Positions 17,213 through 25,344 of a stretch of 64,000 bases of DNA are shown piece by piece. The position numbers and the translations under genes were made by a program. The stretch is from Granulicella sapmiensis. Lineage in GTDB: Bacteria; Acidobacteriota; Terriglobia; Terriglobales; Acidobacteriaceae. Position 1 is the stretch's first letter. Every line of letters starts with the position of its first letter. The notes beneath the pieces were generated by a model, which had not been told where the DNA came from, searched no databases, and worked only from the letters and a program-made list of their open reading frames with translations. Location: positions 47,071 to 111,070 of the forward strand of contig JAMFSR010000003.1 in the NCBI GenBank assembly GCA_026225395.1. The letters run 5' to 3'.

Positions 17213-17546
17213 CAATCTCTCCAAAGTGAAAAGTGAACCATCGCAGACAAGCCAGGGCACGGACGCCCGCCTGTTGACGGATACACGAGCAAAGGATGGG
17301 AGTAACGGATGAACTTTGGAGGGGACGTTTCAGAGATATCTGAGAAGGTCGCGGCTCACCCAGGGAAGGGTTGGTCGCAGCGACAACAATGCAGTAGGTG
17401 AAACGCCATACTTTGACGCTAGCATGCTCTGAAGAATCGGGTCAAGATTGGCGCATCGCCCCTTACCCCGCAATCTTGCAGAACGGCAGGCATCCAATCA
17501 CTTTTATAGGCCCAGCATATATTCGGAAAAGCGGAGGCAGGAAAAA
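17213..17546. other. 334-base divergent intergenic region
   Basis: This lies between the dioxygenase-rhodanese gene (minus) and yjbQ (plus). It holds the Shine-Dalgarno sites of both genes and a short imperfect dyad around TTTCAGAGATATCTGAGAA (17330-17348). I looked for a SAM, SAH or other sulfur-related riboswitch and did not find the conserved cores. No small ORF with a convincing start is visible. Confidence 0.5.
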
Positions 17547-17963
17547 TTGACGCAGTCAGCACACAAACTCGAAATCTCGACCCGTGGGCAGGGGCTCTAT
17601 GAATGCACTTCGACGATCGACGAATGGGTGCGTCGCCAGAAGATGCAAACCGGCCTTCTCACAGTATTTTGCCGGCACACATCAGCGTCTCTCTTGATCC
17701 AGGAGAACGCCGATCCCACCGTGCGCCACGACATCAAAGCCTACTTCGACCATCTCGCTCCAGAGGATGGCCCATACGAGCACGACTCTGAAGGGCCTGA
17801 CGATATGCCCGCTCATCTCAAAACAGCACTCACTCAAGTCCAGCTATCGATACCGCTTATCCATGGCAGTCTCGTCTTAGGCACATGGCAAGGCATCTAT
17901 CTTTTTGAACACCGCGTCCGCCCTCACAGACGAGAGATCGTGCTGCACCTGATTGGGGAATAA
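17547..17963 (+). CDS. yjbQ: YjbQ/UPF0047 family protein
   Basis: 138 residues starting at the TTG 17547, which has GGAGG seven bases upstream; the longer frame from an ATG at 17448 has an N-terminus foreign to this family. Conserved features are STRGQGLYE, FCRHTSASLLIQENADP with the conserved His and Glu/Asn, and the end GTWQGIYLFEHR. YjbQ proteins form trimers and have a weak thiamine-phosphate synthase activity in vitro; their physiological role is not firmly known. It is followed 75 bp later by a conserved hypothetical gene and DUF2277. Confidence 0.88.
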   Translation: MTQSAHKLEISTRGQGLYECTSTIDEWVRRQKMQTGLLTVFCRHTSASLLIQENADPTVRHDIKAYFDHLAPEDGPYEHDSEGPDDMPAHLKTALTQVQLSIPLIHGSLVLGTWQGIYLFEHRVRPHRREIVLHLIGE

Positions 17964-18038
17964 GTAGCCATGAACGCGAACACGTGTTGCGTGTGCGCGG
18001 AAAGGAATGCGCGCTAACCTGATATCAGGAGAGAAGAG

Positions 18039-18968
18039 ATGGCTCGAACGTCGGACACCATCGCCGATCACGAACTTCTGGAAGCCCGGCTAAAAACTCT
18101 TCTTCCGGAGGAGTATCAGGACTCCTATGAAGACGTGCAGCCCGTGTCCATGGGCTCCGCAGGCTTGAGGTACGGACAAGATGGTCGCGTTGCGTGGAAT
18201 GAAATCTGGGGATCGTTCTGCGATTTAGCGATGGCTGGTGGCCCTCCTCATCGAGGTACGTTGCTGGAATCCGCTACGAAAGTAGAGATCGATCTGCACC
18301 CAGGGCGTTACAAGCAAGTCGTATACGAACTTTGCCGCGGCGTGGAAATGGTTACAGGACTTGCCGCCGAGCCTTCGTTTATCTCCGGCTGGATCCATGT
18401 GGACTGTCCAAGCACCAATATGGCGGGATGGCTGGCCCGCGCCATCAACATGGAGAATGTCTCCGCTCATGTCGACGGCATGGTTCTCCATCTTCCAGCC
18501 GGCCCTCGCTTTCGTCTGGAAAAAGAAATAAAGAACGTCGTGACGTCCATCGCGAAGACCTGTCACTATTGGCTGGGGCACACATCCGTCGCGCAACACC
18601 GCGCAATCGCAGATCTTTTTAGGGTCATGGAGTTTGAGTCGCCGCTCGTACAGGCGCCATTTTCAACTAGAAACACAAGAACTGCGGCCTTTGAAAAATC
18701 ACGCGGCGAGGTCGCCGAGAAAATTCATTCTCAAACCCGCCTTCAGGCGAACGGGCGCGAATATCACGGCTGGTTAGGTGTTGACTGTCTTAAGGCTCGG
18801 CCTGCCATTTGGATGATGCGGGTCATGGTAGCAAGCAACGTTTTGTGCAGGCGCGAAGGGAACCTCATCTACGTTCCCGTAAATCCATCGACGGATCGCA
18901 ATGGCGATCGGGTAGCCGAACTCCTGGCACGCGCTTATCGTGTGGCAAGTGCGCAGAGAGTGTTCTGA
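18039..18968 (+). CDS. Conserved hypothetical protein (309 aa)
   Basis: 309 residues, cytoplasmic by composition, no signal peptide or membrane helix. Distinct segments include LPEEYQDSYEDVQPVSMGSA, AWNEIWGSFCDLAMAGGPPH, MAGWLARAINMENVSAH and EKEIKNVVTSIAKTCHYWLGH. I recall close relatives with these motifs as unnamed proteins in rhizobia and other soil bacteria. Cys and His residues (FCDLAM, CHYWLGHTS) are conserved-looking and could bind a metal, but nothing assigns a reaction. The start is supported by GGAGAGAAGAG before the ATG. It precedes a DUF2277 gene by 100 bp on the same strand and the two may work together. Confidence 0.7.
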   Translation: MARTSDTIADHELLEARLKTLLPEEYQDSYEDVQPVSMGSAGLRYGQDGRVAWNEIWGSFCDLAMAGGPPHRGTLLESATKVEIDLHPGRYKQVVYELCRGVEMVTGLAAEPSFISGWIHVDCPSTNMAGWLARAINMENVSAHVDGMVLHLPAGPRFRLEKEIKNVVTSIAKTCHYWLGHTSVAQHRAIADLFRVMEFESPLVQAPFSTRNTRTAAFEKSRGEVAEKIHSQTRLQANGREYHGWLGVDCLKARPAIWMMRVMVASNVLCRREGNLIYVPVNPSTDRNGDRVAELLARAYRVASAQRVF

Positions 18969-19068
18969 CGTCTCAGGCCCACGAGCTGTTCCCCAATGCC
19001 ATCCGCCCTTGAGTCGCGCAACGATCGGCATTAGTCTGATCCGAGATTCGCAGGGAGGTCCCGGCAAG

Positions 19069-19350
19069 ATGTGTCGAAACATTAAGATGCTATTCAACTT
19101 CGATCCACCCGTAACACCAGATGAAATTCAAGCTGCGTCGCTGCAGTTCGTTCGAAAGATCAGCGGCTTTAATAAGCCGTCCAAGGCTAACGAAGAAGCA
19201 TTCTTCTCCGCGATCAATGCGATCGCTGGTATTTCGACAAACCTCCTGAACTCCCTTGAGACGAATTCGCCTCCTAAGAATCGAGACGAAGAGGCGGCGC
19301 GACTCAAAGCTCGCAGTGCGGAAAGGTTTGGTAGTCCAAAACGTCCGTGA
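19069..19350 (+). CDS. DUF2277 family protein
   Basis: 93 residues from ATG 19069. The start MCRNIKMLFNFDPPVT and the segment AASLQFVRKISGF, with NxPP and a basic tail (ARLKARSAERF), are the DUF2277 pattern. AGGGAGG lies ten bases upstream; the open frame extends further back but without family similarity. Function of the family is unknown. It is small, soluble and helical. It follows the 309-residue conserved hypothetical. Confidence 0.88.
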   Translation: MCRNIKMLFNFDPPVTPDEIQAASLQFVRKISGFNKPSKANEEAFFSAINAIAGISTNLLNSLETNSPPKNRDEEAARLKARSAERFGSPKRP

Positions 19351-19668
19351 ATATCCTCTCTGCAGTTCCAGGATGTGGCCAGAAGGGCGAATGAAGAATC
19401 AGTCAACGGCGAATCTCAAGATCCAATCTCTGAAGTCCTCGCTAAATAAGTAGATTCGATTCTCAAGGGTTGATACCAGGCCAATCCAACCTTTTTGCGC
19501 AAAATCTACGGCTCACATCTTGCTGCACTGCGCGTCTCATACCATGATTCGATCCCTTCTCTGTGCATTTGAGCGGGACGTATCCCTCCATCCCTCGCAA
19601 GTCTCATAGTTCAATCAGCCAAGTAGCTGCGGATATCGCGGACATTCAAGAAAGAGGGTCGAGATTCA
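19351..19668. other. 318-base intergenic region
   Basis: Between DUF2277 and the metallo-hydrolase gene. It is less GC-rich than its neighbours. An in-frame 65-codon ORF (19256-19453) overlaps DUF2277 in another frame and is not convincing. I see no terminator hairpin with a T tract, no repeat and no recognisable RNA. Confidence 0.4.
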
Positions 19669-20814
19669 ATGACATCGTACTCATTTCGACGAGCCTTCAA
19701 GTTAGCGAGCTTCCTTCTTCTCATCGCACCCTCCTCCGCTGCCTTCTGCCAGCCTCTCAAGCCAGCTCCCGACAACGACCCGACCGGATACTTTCAGCAG
19801 CCCTATCGCATCGCCGACCATGTGCATTTGCTGCGTCAGGAAGCCGGTTTTCACGTCGAGGTCATCGGTAATGTCACCGTGGTCGAGCAAACCGACGGCC
19901 TGGTCCTGATCGACGCAGGCGGTTCGCCGGGTGCTGGGCGCCGCGTCGTCGAACTCGTCCATGGCATCAGCGCGAAGCCCGTCAAGGCAATCGTGATCAC
20001 GCATTGGCATGGCGATCATCACTTCGGCCTGTCTGAAGTGATGAAGGAGTGGCCGCACGCTATGGTCATCGCCACTGCTGACGCGCAAGCGGATATGAAC
20101 ATCCGCGGCCTGCCGGCGCAAACCGATGCCGCCTTCGACGCCACACAACAAGCAATCTTCGACCGCCTAAGAAAAGGGTTCGAGGACCAAAGCCACGCCG
20201 CGCAAAACGAAGCCGATCGTGTACGCTATGCCGCGGATGCCCATGAAGAACAGCTCTACAGCGAAGACTTTCGCGGCATATCGATCCGTTACGCCAACGT
20301 GACCTTCACCGACCGCATGTCGCTACTCGACGATGTCGCACCCATCGAGATCATGTATCTGGGCAAGACCCATACCGATGGCGACGCGATCGTGTGGCTA
20401 CCCAGGCAGAAGGTGATCGCAACTGGCGATGCTGTCGTCTCGCCGGTGCCGTTCTGGCGAGGAGCCTACCCTGTGGAGTGGGTGCCGGTGCTCGAAAAGA
20501 TCAAGACCTTCGGCTTCACAACGCTCATCCCGGGCCACGGATTGCCGCAGACGAACACCTCCTATCTCGATACATTGATCGCCGCCTTGCGTGACGTGAA
20601 CACCCAGGTAGCCGCCTTCGCTGCCAAGGGTTTGAGCTTGCAGGAGACGCAGGCCCGCGTAGACTTCTCCTCTCAGGGCAAGGCATTCGCCGGCACCGAT
20701 CCACAGTTCATCGAGCAGATGAAAAGTAATTGGTCTCCCGTGGTCGCATGTTCTTACGCGGAAGCCACACACGTCCCAATCATCCAAGGGAAGCCCTGCG
20801 CACCCGTGAAGTAA
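19669..20814 (+). CDS. Exported metallo-beta-lactamase-fold hydrolase
   Basis: 381 residues. A signal peptide (about 1-28, ending AFCQP) precedes an MBL-fold domain with the zinc motif THWHGDHHFG (His112, His114, Asp116, His117), a later GKTHTDGD (third His) and IPGHGLPQ (fourth His). That full ligand set predicts a dinuclear zinc hydrolase in the periplasm. Substrates of the superfamily range from beta-lactams to lactones and sulfate esters. Sequence around the active site does not show a class B1/B3 lactamase signature that I can identify, so I do not call it a resistance enzyme. Confidence 0.85.
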   Translation: MTSYSFRRAFKLASFLLLIAPSSAAFCQPLKPAPDNDPTGYFQQPYRIADHVHLLRQEAGFHVEVIGNVTVVEQTDGLVLIDAGGSPGAGRRVVELVHGISAKPVKAIVITHWHGDHHFGLSEVMKEWPHAMVIATADAQADMNIRGLPAQTDAAFDATQQAIFDRLRKGFEDQSHAAQNEADRVRYAADAHEEQLYSEDFRGISIRYANVTFTDRMSLLDDVAPIEIMYLGKTHTDGDAIVWLPRQKVIATGDAVVSPVPFWRGAYPVEWVPVLEKIKTFGFTTLIPGHGLPQTNTSYLDTLIAALRDVNTQVAAFAAKGLSLQETQARVDFSSQGKAFAGTDPQFIEQMKSNWSPVVACSYAEATHVPIIQGKPCAPVK

Positions 20815-20877
20815 AGTAACAAGGTATCCCTGATACCAACACATCAACGAACTAGATATTTCTGCATCGCCTTTACA

Positions 20878-20920
20878 CTTTGCGTTGCAAAGGATAAGCT
20901 TGCTTTGCAATACAAAGTTA
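20878..20920. promoter_or_regulatory. Two operator copies (CTTTG-N5-CAAAG) before the membrane-protein/regulator operon
   Basis: CTTTG-CGTTG-CAAAG at 20878-20892 and CTTTG-CAATA-CAAAG at 20903-20917, centre to centre 25 bp. An extended version of the second copy recurs before the creD-like gene at 21971. The sites end 10 bp before the ATG at 20930. The winged-helix protein encoded at 21537 is the likely binder. Confidence 0.65.
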
Positions 20921-20929
20921 GTCAAGCAT

Positions 20930-21556
20930 ATGACCGAACTCAAGCAGGCACTGACCGACATACGCAACATTCGCCGCCAGGTGGCACAGACTACCGAGTT
21001 TCGGGGCTACGGCCCGGCGACTCTCTCCGCGACGGCAATCGCCGCACTGCTCGCCGGCGCTGCCCAATCCCGCTGGCTCCCGGAGCCCACGACCCACCCC
21101 GCAGCGTACGTCGCCCTGTGGCTTACCACCGCTGTCATCTGCGCGGCGCTCATCGCCACTCAAATGCTCACCAGGGCCACCCACCTGCACTCCAGCATGG
21201 CGGACGAGATGATCCGCATGGCAGTTGCACAATTCCTTCCCGCCGGAATCGCCGGCGCCATCCTGCCGTTCGTGTTGCTGCATGTCACGCCCGGCGTCTT
21301 CTGGATGCTTCCCGGCCTCTGGCAAATCATCTTCAGCCTCGGTGTGTTCGCCTCTCGCCGCTGCATGCCACGGTCGATGCTCCTGGTAGGCATGTGGTTT
21401 CTCCTCACCGGCTTCGCCTGCATCGCCCTGGGAGACAGCCGATCGCTCGCTTCTGTCACCATGTCTGGTGCTTATGCCGTTGGCATGGTGCTCGTCGCTG
21501 CCATTCACTATTTCTCCGCAAAGAAGGCCTTAATCGATGAAGACGAAGAACTCTAA
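20930..21556 (+). CDS. Integral membrane protein of unknown function, in regulator operon
   Basis: 208 residues from ATG 20930. The N-terminal cytoplasmic stretch TELKQALTDIRNIRRQVAQT is followed by six or so hydrophobic helices, starting with ATLSATAIAALLAGAAQ. The last 20 bases overlap the start of the winged-helix regulator gene, so the two are translationally coupled. Similar small membrane proteins are found next to HTH_27-type regulators and creD genes in other Gram-negative bacteria. Role unknown; a sensor or transport function for the locus is plausible. Confidence 0.75.
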   Translation: MTELKQALTDIRNIRRQVAQTTEFRGYGPATLSATAIAALLAGAAQSRWLPEPTTHPAAYVALWLTTAVICAALIATQMLTRATHLHSSMADEMIRMAVAQFLPAGIAGAILPFVLLHVTPGVFWMLPGLWQIIFSLGVFASRRCMPRSMLLVGMWFLLTGFACIALGDSRSLASVTMSGAYAVGMVLVAAIHYFSAKKALIDEDEEL

Positions 21557-21926
21557 ATCCGCAGCTCCGTTCGCGTATGAGGGCCTCGACCGTGTCATCC
21601 ACGAGCGCGCTCGCCTGAGCGTTCTCACCTCACTCATCACCCACCCCGCTGGCCTTAGCTTCGTTGAACTCAAGAAGCTCTGCGCCCTCACAGACGGCAA
21701 CCTCGCCCGCCATCTCCAGGTATTGGAAGGAGACGGCATGATTCGGGCCACCAAGGAAGAAGACGCAGGCCGCGCACAAACCACCGTTCGTGTCACCGCT
21801 TCGGGCCGCAAGCGTTACCTCGAATACCTCACCATTCTCGAGCAGATCGTTCGCGATGCCGCATCCGTGGCCCACGAACACGATGAGTCGCAGCTCCTCC
21901 GCAAGCTATCACCCCTCAGTACTTAA
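21537..21926 (+). CDS. Winged-helix transcriptional regulator (HTH_27/ArsR-MarR-like)
   Basis: 129 residues. The winged helix runs from LDRVIHERARLSVLTSLIT through LSFVELKKLCALTDGNLARH (recognition helix) to the wing TTVRVTASGRKRYLEY. No metal-binding Cys motif is visible. Regulators of this type dimerise and often control membrane proteins in the same locus. The gene overlaps the upstream membrane-protein gene by 20 bp and precedes the creD-like gene. Identical palindromes stand before both of those genes, and this protein is the natural candidate to bind them. Confidence 0.85.
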   Translation: MKTKNSKSAAPFAYEGLDRVIHERARLSVLTSLITHPAGLSFVELKKLCALTDGNLARHLQVLEGDGMIRATKEEDAGRAQTTVRVTASGRKRYLEYLTILEQIVRDAASVAHEHDESQLLRKLSPLST

Positions 21927-21968
21927 ACTTTCTGCTCCGAACATCGAACCAACAGTCTTGCGTCCTCG

Positions 21969-21987
21969 AACTTTGCAATACAAAGTT
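21969..21987. promoter_or_regulatory. Operator copy before the creD-like gene
   Basis: AACTTTG-CAATA-CAAAGTT, perfect 7-bp arms. Eighteen bases (21971-21988) are identical to 20903-20920 upstream of the operon. GAAAAGGAG Shine-Dalgarno and the ATG at 22011 follow within 25 bp, so the palindrome overlaps the likely promoter or start of the transcript. Confidence 0.65.
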
Positions 21988-22010
21988 AATTCGAAAAGGA
22001 GAACACAACC

Positions 22011-22730
22011 ATGAGCACTCTCATCCCGCCTCAACCTTCCCTGCCCAACCTCCGCTCCCGTTCCCTGGGCGCGAAGTTCTTCATCATCGTCTTGCTTGCC
22101 CTCGGCATGAGCCTTTCCGGCTTCTTCGTCGAAAGCCTAACCACCGACCGCGCCGACCGGCACGGCGTTCTCGCAGCCTCTTCAGACAGCCCCTCCGAAC
22201 AGCCGAAGACGGTCCTCGGCATCCGCCTTGCCGACTCCTACCGTTCCATGCGCCGCTCCCTGCACTACATCACGCTCTTCCTCGGTCTTGTCTTCCTCAC
22301 CTATTTTCTCTTTGAAGTCCTGAGCGGAAAGAGCCTCCACCCGGCCCAGTACGCTCTAGTCGGTGTCGCGCAAATCATCTTTTATCTTCTTCTGCTTTCG
22401 CTGGCAGAGCACCTCGGCTTCGACCTCAGCTTCCTCATCGCCGGCGCATCTACCGTCGCTCTCTTCTCGATCAACACAGAGTGGGTCTTCCGAAGCCGCA
22501 AGCTCGCCATCCGTTCGCTCGCCGCCTTCACGACTCTCTACGCCTTCATATACGTGCTTTTGCGCGTGGAAGCATATGCCCTGCTCGTCGGAGCCGTCGC
22601 CAGCTTCGCAGCTATAGCAGCGGCAATGTACATCACTCGCAATGTCGACTGGTACGGAAACGGCACACCGGCATCCGGTTTCGCCACCGCGTCATCCGGA
22701 ACAGCGCCGCGTGATTCGTGGCTCGAATAG
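22011..22730 (+). CDS. Short CreD-like inner membrane protein lacking the periplasmic domain
   Basis: 239 residues against about 450 in typical CreD. After the first membrane helix (GAKFFIIVLLALGMSLSGF), only about 45 periplasmic residues remain before the conserved junction IRLADSYRSMRRSLHYITLF. The C-terminal membrane half is then complete and clearly CreD: LFEVLSGKSLHPAQYALVG, FYLLLLSLAEHLGFDLSFL, and the end MYITRNVDWY. CreD affects envelope stress and beta-lactam responses in enterobacteria; biochemical function is not known. A good GGAG Shine-Dalgarno and a palindromic operator precede it. No creBC two-component genes are present here. Confidence 0.85.
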   Translation: MSTLIPPQPSLPNLRSRSLGAKFFIIVLLALGMSLSGFFVESLTTDRADRHGVLAASSDSPSEQPKTVLGIRLADSYRSMRRSLHYITLFLGLVFLTYFLFEVLSGKSLHPAQYALVGVAQIIFYLLLLSLAEHLGFDLSFLIAGASTVALFSINTEWVFRSRKLAIRSLAAFTTLYAFIYVLLRVEAYALLVGAVASFAAIAAAMYITRNVDWYGNGTPASGFATASSGTAPRDSWLE

Positions 22731-22793
22731 CTGCGAACGCGCGCAATGCCACCTGATCTTTCCGCAGGATTGCAGCATGAGCGAGGGCGCTAT

Positions 22794-23354
22794 ATGCAGG
22801 ATATGGATTTGAAAATCACCCCCAGCGGGAACAATCAATGGTCGCTCAAGCCTGCGGTCGTGAGCCTGATTGTAGCCGCCGTTCTCCAACTAGCTTGCGA
22901 ACTTCCCGGATTGGTCAGCTTTCTTCTCATACCGCTCTCATTGCTCGGTTATGGGGCCGCCTCACTGCTCATCGTGACGATTGCCTTGTTCTACTTCATC
23001 AAGAAACGTCCGCGAAGAGGAGCATCCGTCCTCTTCGCATTTCTACTTCCAGTGCTGCTGTGGCGGCCAATGAACTGGGCGGTGGACGTGGTTCACCTTG
23101 GACTCACAGCGGGCTTCGGAGTCGGTCAGCTTGGCTCGACTTCAATGTCGAGCAATAGTGACTTCGCAGCCTACGACTGGTCCGTGGGAGTCGCCGGGGG
23201 ACCGAACACATTCCTGATCCATGACGCAACCGACGAGATCGCTTTGCCGATGGCTAAACACACGAACCCACCGAGCGCTGAGAATGGCTTTGGGGAAGAA
23301 TGTGCCGGCAGAGTCCAGCGCCTGATAAGTCATTACTACGTCTGCAGCTTTTGA
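22794..23354 (+). CDS. Hypothetical membrane protein
   Basis: 186 residues from ATG 22794 (GAGGGCG upstream; alternatives at 22746 and 22803). Three hydrophobic helices lie in the N-terminal 110 residues (VVSLIVAAVLQLACELPGLV, SLLGYGAASLLIVTIALFYF and ASVLFAFLLPVLLW), followed by an extracytoplasmic tail of about 75 residues with the motif NTFLIHDATDEIALP and two late cysteines. I do not recognise the family. It is 63 bp after the creD-like gene on the same strand and may belong to that transcript. Confidence 0.6.
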   Translation: MQDMDLKITPSGNNQWSLKPAVVSLIVAAVLQLACELPGLVSFLLIPLSLLGYGAASLLIVTIALFYFIKKRPRRGASVLFAFLLPVLLWRPMNWAVDVVHLGLTAGFGVGQLGSTSMSSNSDFAAYDWSVGVAGGPNTFLIHDATDEIALPMAKHTNPPSAENGFGEECAGRVQRLISHYYVCSF

Positions 23355-23422
23355 GGATCAGTCTTGAGAAACGCGCTTTCCATCAGCTAGCCCGGCCTGC
23401 AATCGCGTCGCCCTCGCCCACC

Positions 23423-25090
23423 CTACCCCGCAATCTTGCTAAACAACAAAAACAAGCACCCCGAAAGCAACGCCGCCGCCGGCAGCGTAAAGAACCACGC
23501 CACCAGAATATTCCGTATCGTTGCCCGCTGAATCCCACTGCCACTAGCAGCCATCGTCCCGGCCACGCCCGAGCTCAGCACATGCGTCGTACTCACTGGC
23601 AGCCCATACCGGTCCGCTGCGAGAATCGTACACATCGCCGTTAGCTCAGCAGCCGCGCCCTGCGCATACGTCAGGTGCGTCTTGCCGATCTTCTCGCCCA
23701 CGGTAATCACAATGCGCTTCCAGCCCACCATCGTTCCCATCCCAAGCGCCAGCGCCACCGCCACCTTCACCCACAGCGGAATGTACTTCGTCGACTTATC
23801 CAGAAATCCCTTATAAGCGGTGATGGTCTTCACATCGCTCGCCTTCAACTGCGGCCCAAACTTCGGCAGCAGCCGGAACGTCTCGCTCACCAGGTACATC
23901 TGGTTACGAACATTCGCATGCATGTCCGGCGGCACGTTCCCCAGCGATCCAAACGAAATCGCCTCATCGCGAATTGCTGTCACTATCTGCTCCAGCGCCA
24001 CCATCGTCTCCGGCTGGTACTTATGCTGCGCGATAAACCGTTCCAGCTCCGGTGCCGACTCCGTCACCACCACACCCGGCTTCACATACCCCTGCAGCTC
24101 ACCCGCAACCTGCGTCGAAACCTGCGCGAACGGCTGCACGCTGCCCTTATCGATCGCATTGTTCAACGCATAAGCTGTAGGCACCGTACCGACCAGGATG
24201 AGCATGATCAATCCCATGCCCTTCTGCCCATCGTTCGATCCATGTGCGTAAGAAACACCCGTGCAAGTCAAAATCAACAGCGCCCGAATATACAGCGGGG
24301 GCGGCCTATCACCTTCCGGAGCCTTATAAAGCCGCGGATCGCGCAGCAGCGCCTTGAACGCCAGGAACAATAAAAACGCCATCGCAAATCCGATCAGCGG
24401 AGAGAACACCAGTGCCTTCAGCACCTTGATCACCTGTTCCCAGTCCACGCCATTCAAACCGGAGTGCAGATTCCGCAGCTGGTTCGCAATCGCCACCCCG
24501 ATCACCGACCCGATCATCGTATGCGAGCTCGAAACCGGCAGCCCCCGATACCACGTCGCCAGGTTCCACGTAATTGCCGCCGCCAGCAGCGCAAAGATCA
24601 TCGAAAATCCCGTGCCTTTGCCCGCCTTCAGAATCAACTCCACCGGTAGCAGCGCCACAATCGAAAACGCCACCGCGCCCGAGCTCGTCAGCACCCCAAT
24701 AAAGTTCCACACACCCGACCACACCACCGCCACCCGCGGATCGAGAGAATGGGTATAGATCACCGTTGCCACGGCATTGGCCGTGTCATGGAACCCATTG
24801 ACAAACTCGAAGCCCAGCGCCGTAATCAGCGCAATGCCCAGCAGCACATACGGATACACCGACGGCGCATGCACCATCGAAAGATCGGTCACCAGCTTGC
24901 TCACGATATAAACGACACCGATCACACCGATCGCCGCAAAGGCAAAGATCCCGCCCTTGTGGTTCTTCGTGTTGTTCAGTTTGCGTTCCAGTGCGGAGCG
25001 GCTGTCAGTTGTCGGGGGTGCTGCGGTGTGCGGCGCTGGAGGCGCACTTGCTGTCAGAGGGGTAGGATCTTCAATCAAAATAGGGGACAT
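23423..25090 (-). CDS. pit: Inorganic phosphate transporter, PiT family (copy 2)
   Basis: 555 residues, closely similar throughout to the copy at 10478-12112. The first signature is GFEFVNGFHDTANAVATVIY and the second lies around LPVSTTHVLSSGVAGTMA. The large hydrophilic loop is shared too, including MGLIMLILVGTVPTAYALN before it, and the C-terminus is nearly identical (LLFSKIAG). The N-terminal 45 residues differ (Ala/Pro/Thr-rich). The duplication looks old within the lineage, since synonymous positions differ widely. A Pho-box-like direct repeat lies 93-110 bp upstream. Confidence 0.92.
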   Translation of the reverse strand: MSPILIEDPTPLTASAPPAPHTAAPPTTDSRSALERKLNNTKNHKGGIFAFAAIGVIGVVYIVSKLVTDLSMVHAPSVYPYVLLGIALITALGFEFVNGFHDTANAVATVIYTHSLDPRVAVVWSGVWNFIGVLTSSGAVAFSIVALLPVELILKAGKGTGFSMIFALLAAAITWNLATWYRGLPVSSSHTMIGSVIGVAIANQLRNLHSGLNGVDWEQVIKVLKALVFSPLIGFAMAFLLFLAFKALLRDPRLYKAPEGDRPPPLYIRALLILTCTGVSYAHGSNDGQKGMGLIMLILVGTVPTAYALNNAIDKGSVQPFAQVSTQVAGELQGYVKPGVVVTESAPELERFIAQHKYQPETMVALEQIVTAIRDEAISFGSLGNVPPDMHANVRNQMYLVSETFRLLPKFGPQLKASDVKTITAYKGFLDKSTKYIPLWVKVAVALALGMGTMVGWKRIVITVGEKIGKTHLTYAQGAAAELTAMCTILAADRYGLPVSTTHVLSSGVAGTMAASGSGIQRATIRNILVAWFFTLPAAALLSGCLFLLFSKIAG

Positions 25091-25182
25091 CGTTTGTTTC
25101 GCTCAGTACCAAGTGCGTCGTCACGACCCGTGAGCCAGCATACCTGTATGAACATAAGGTTAAAGTGGAAAAGCCGGTGGAT

Positions 25183-25200
25183 TGTGAACAGAGTGTGAAC
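25183..25200 (-). promoter_or_regulatory. Pho-box-like direct repeat upstream of pit copy 2
   Basis: On the minus strand GTTCACA-CTCT-GTTCACA, the same 7-mer twice at 11-bp spacing as before pit copy 1, with different spacer bases. It lies 93-110 bp upstream of the ATG at 25090. Confidence 0.6.
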
Positions 25201-25344
25201 TTTCCCCTTTTTCAAGCCATTCGCCGCCGTTTCTTCGCCTAGCCGGCTCCCAAAACCACTCCTGGACGAAGCCTGGCAGATGTCAAGTTTGCTGGACACC
25301 ACAAAACGTCAAAACTCACCACAACTCACCATAAAACTGCCACA

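Noticed and set aside
17213..17546. Riboswitch (SAM/SAH type) before the thiol dioxygenase gene
   Set aside because: The conserved cores of these RNAs were not found; only a short dyad is present.
19256..19453. 65-codon ORF overlapping DUF2277
   Set aside because: Out-of-frame overlap with a recognised family and no Shine-Dalgarno.
19669..20814. Beta-lactamase (antibiotic resistance) call for the MBL-fold protein
   Set aside because: All zinc ligands are general for the superfamily; I see no class-specific residues to claim beta-lactam hydrolysis.
20823..20837. GGTATC-CCT-GATACC hairpin after the metallo-hydrolase gene
   Set aside because: Short stem and no T tract; not convincing as a terminator or operator.
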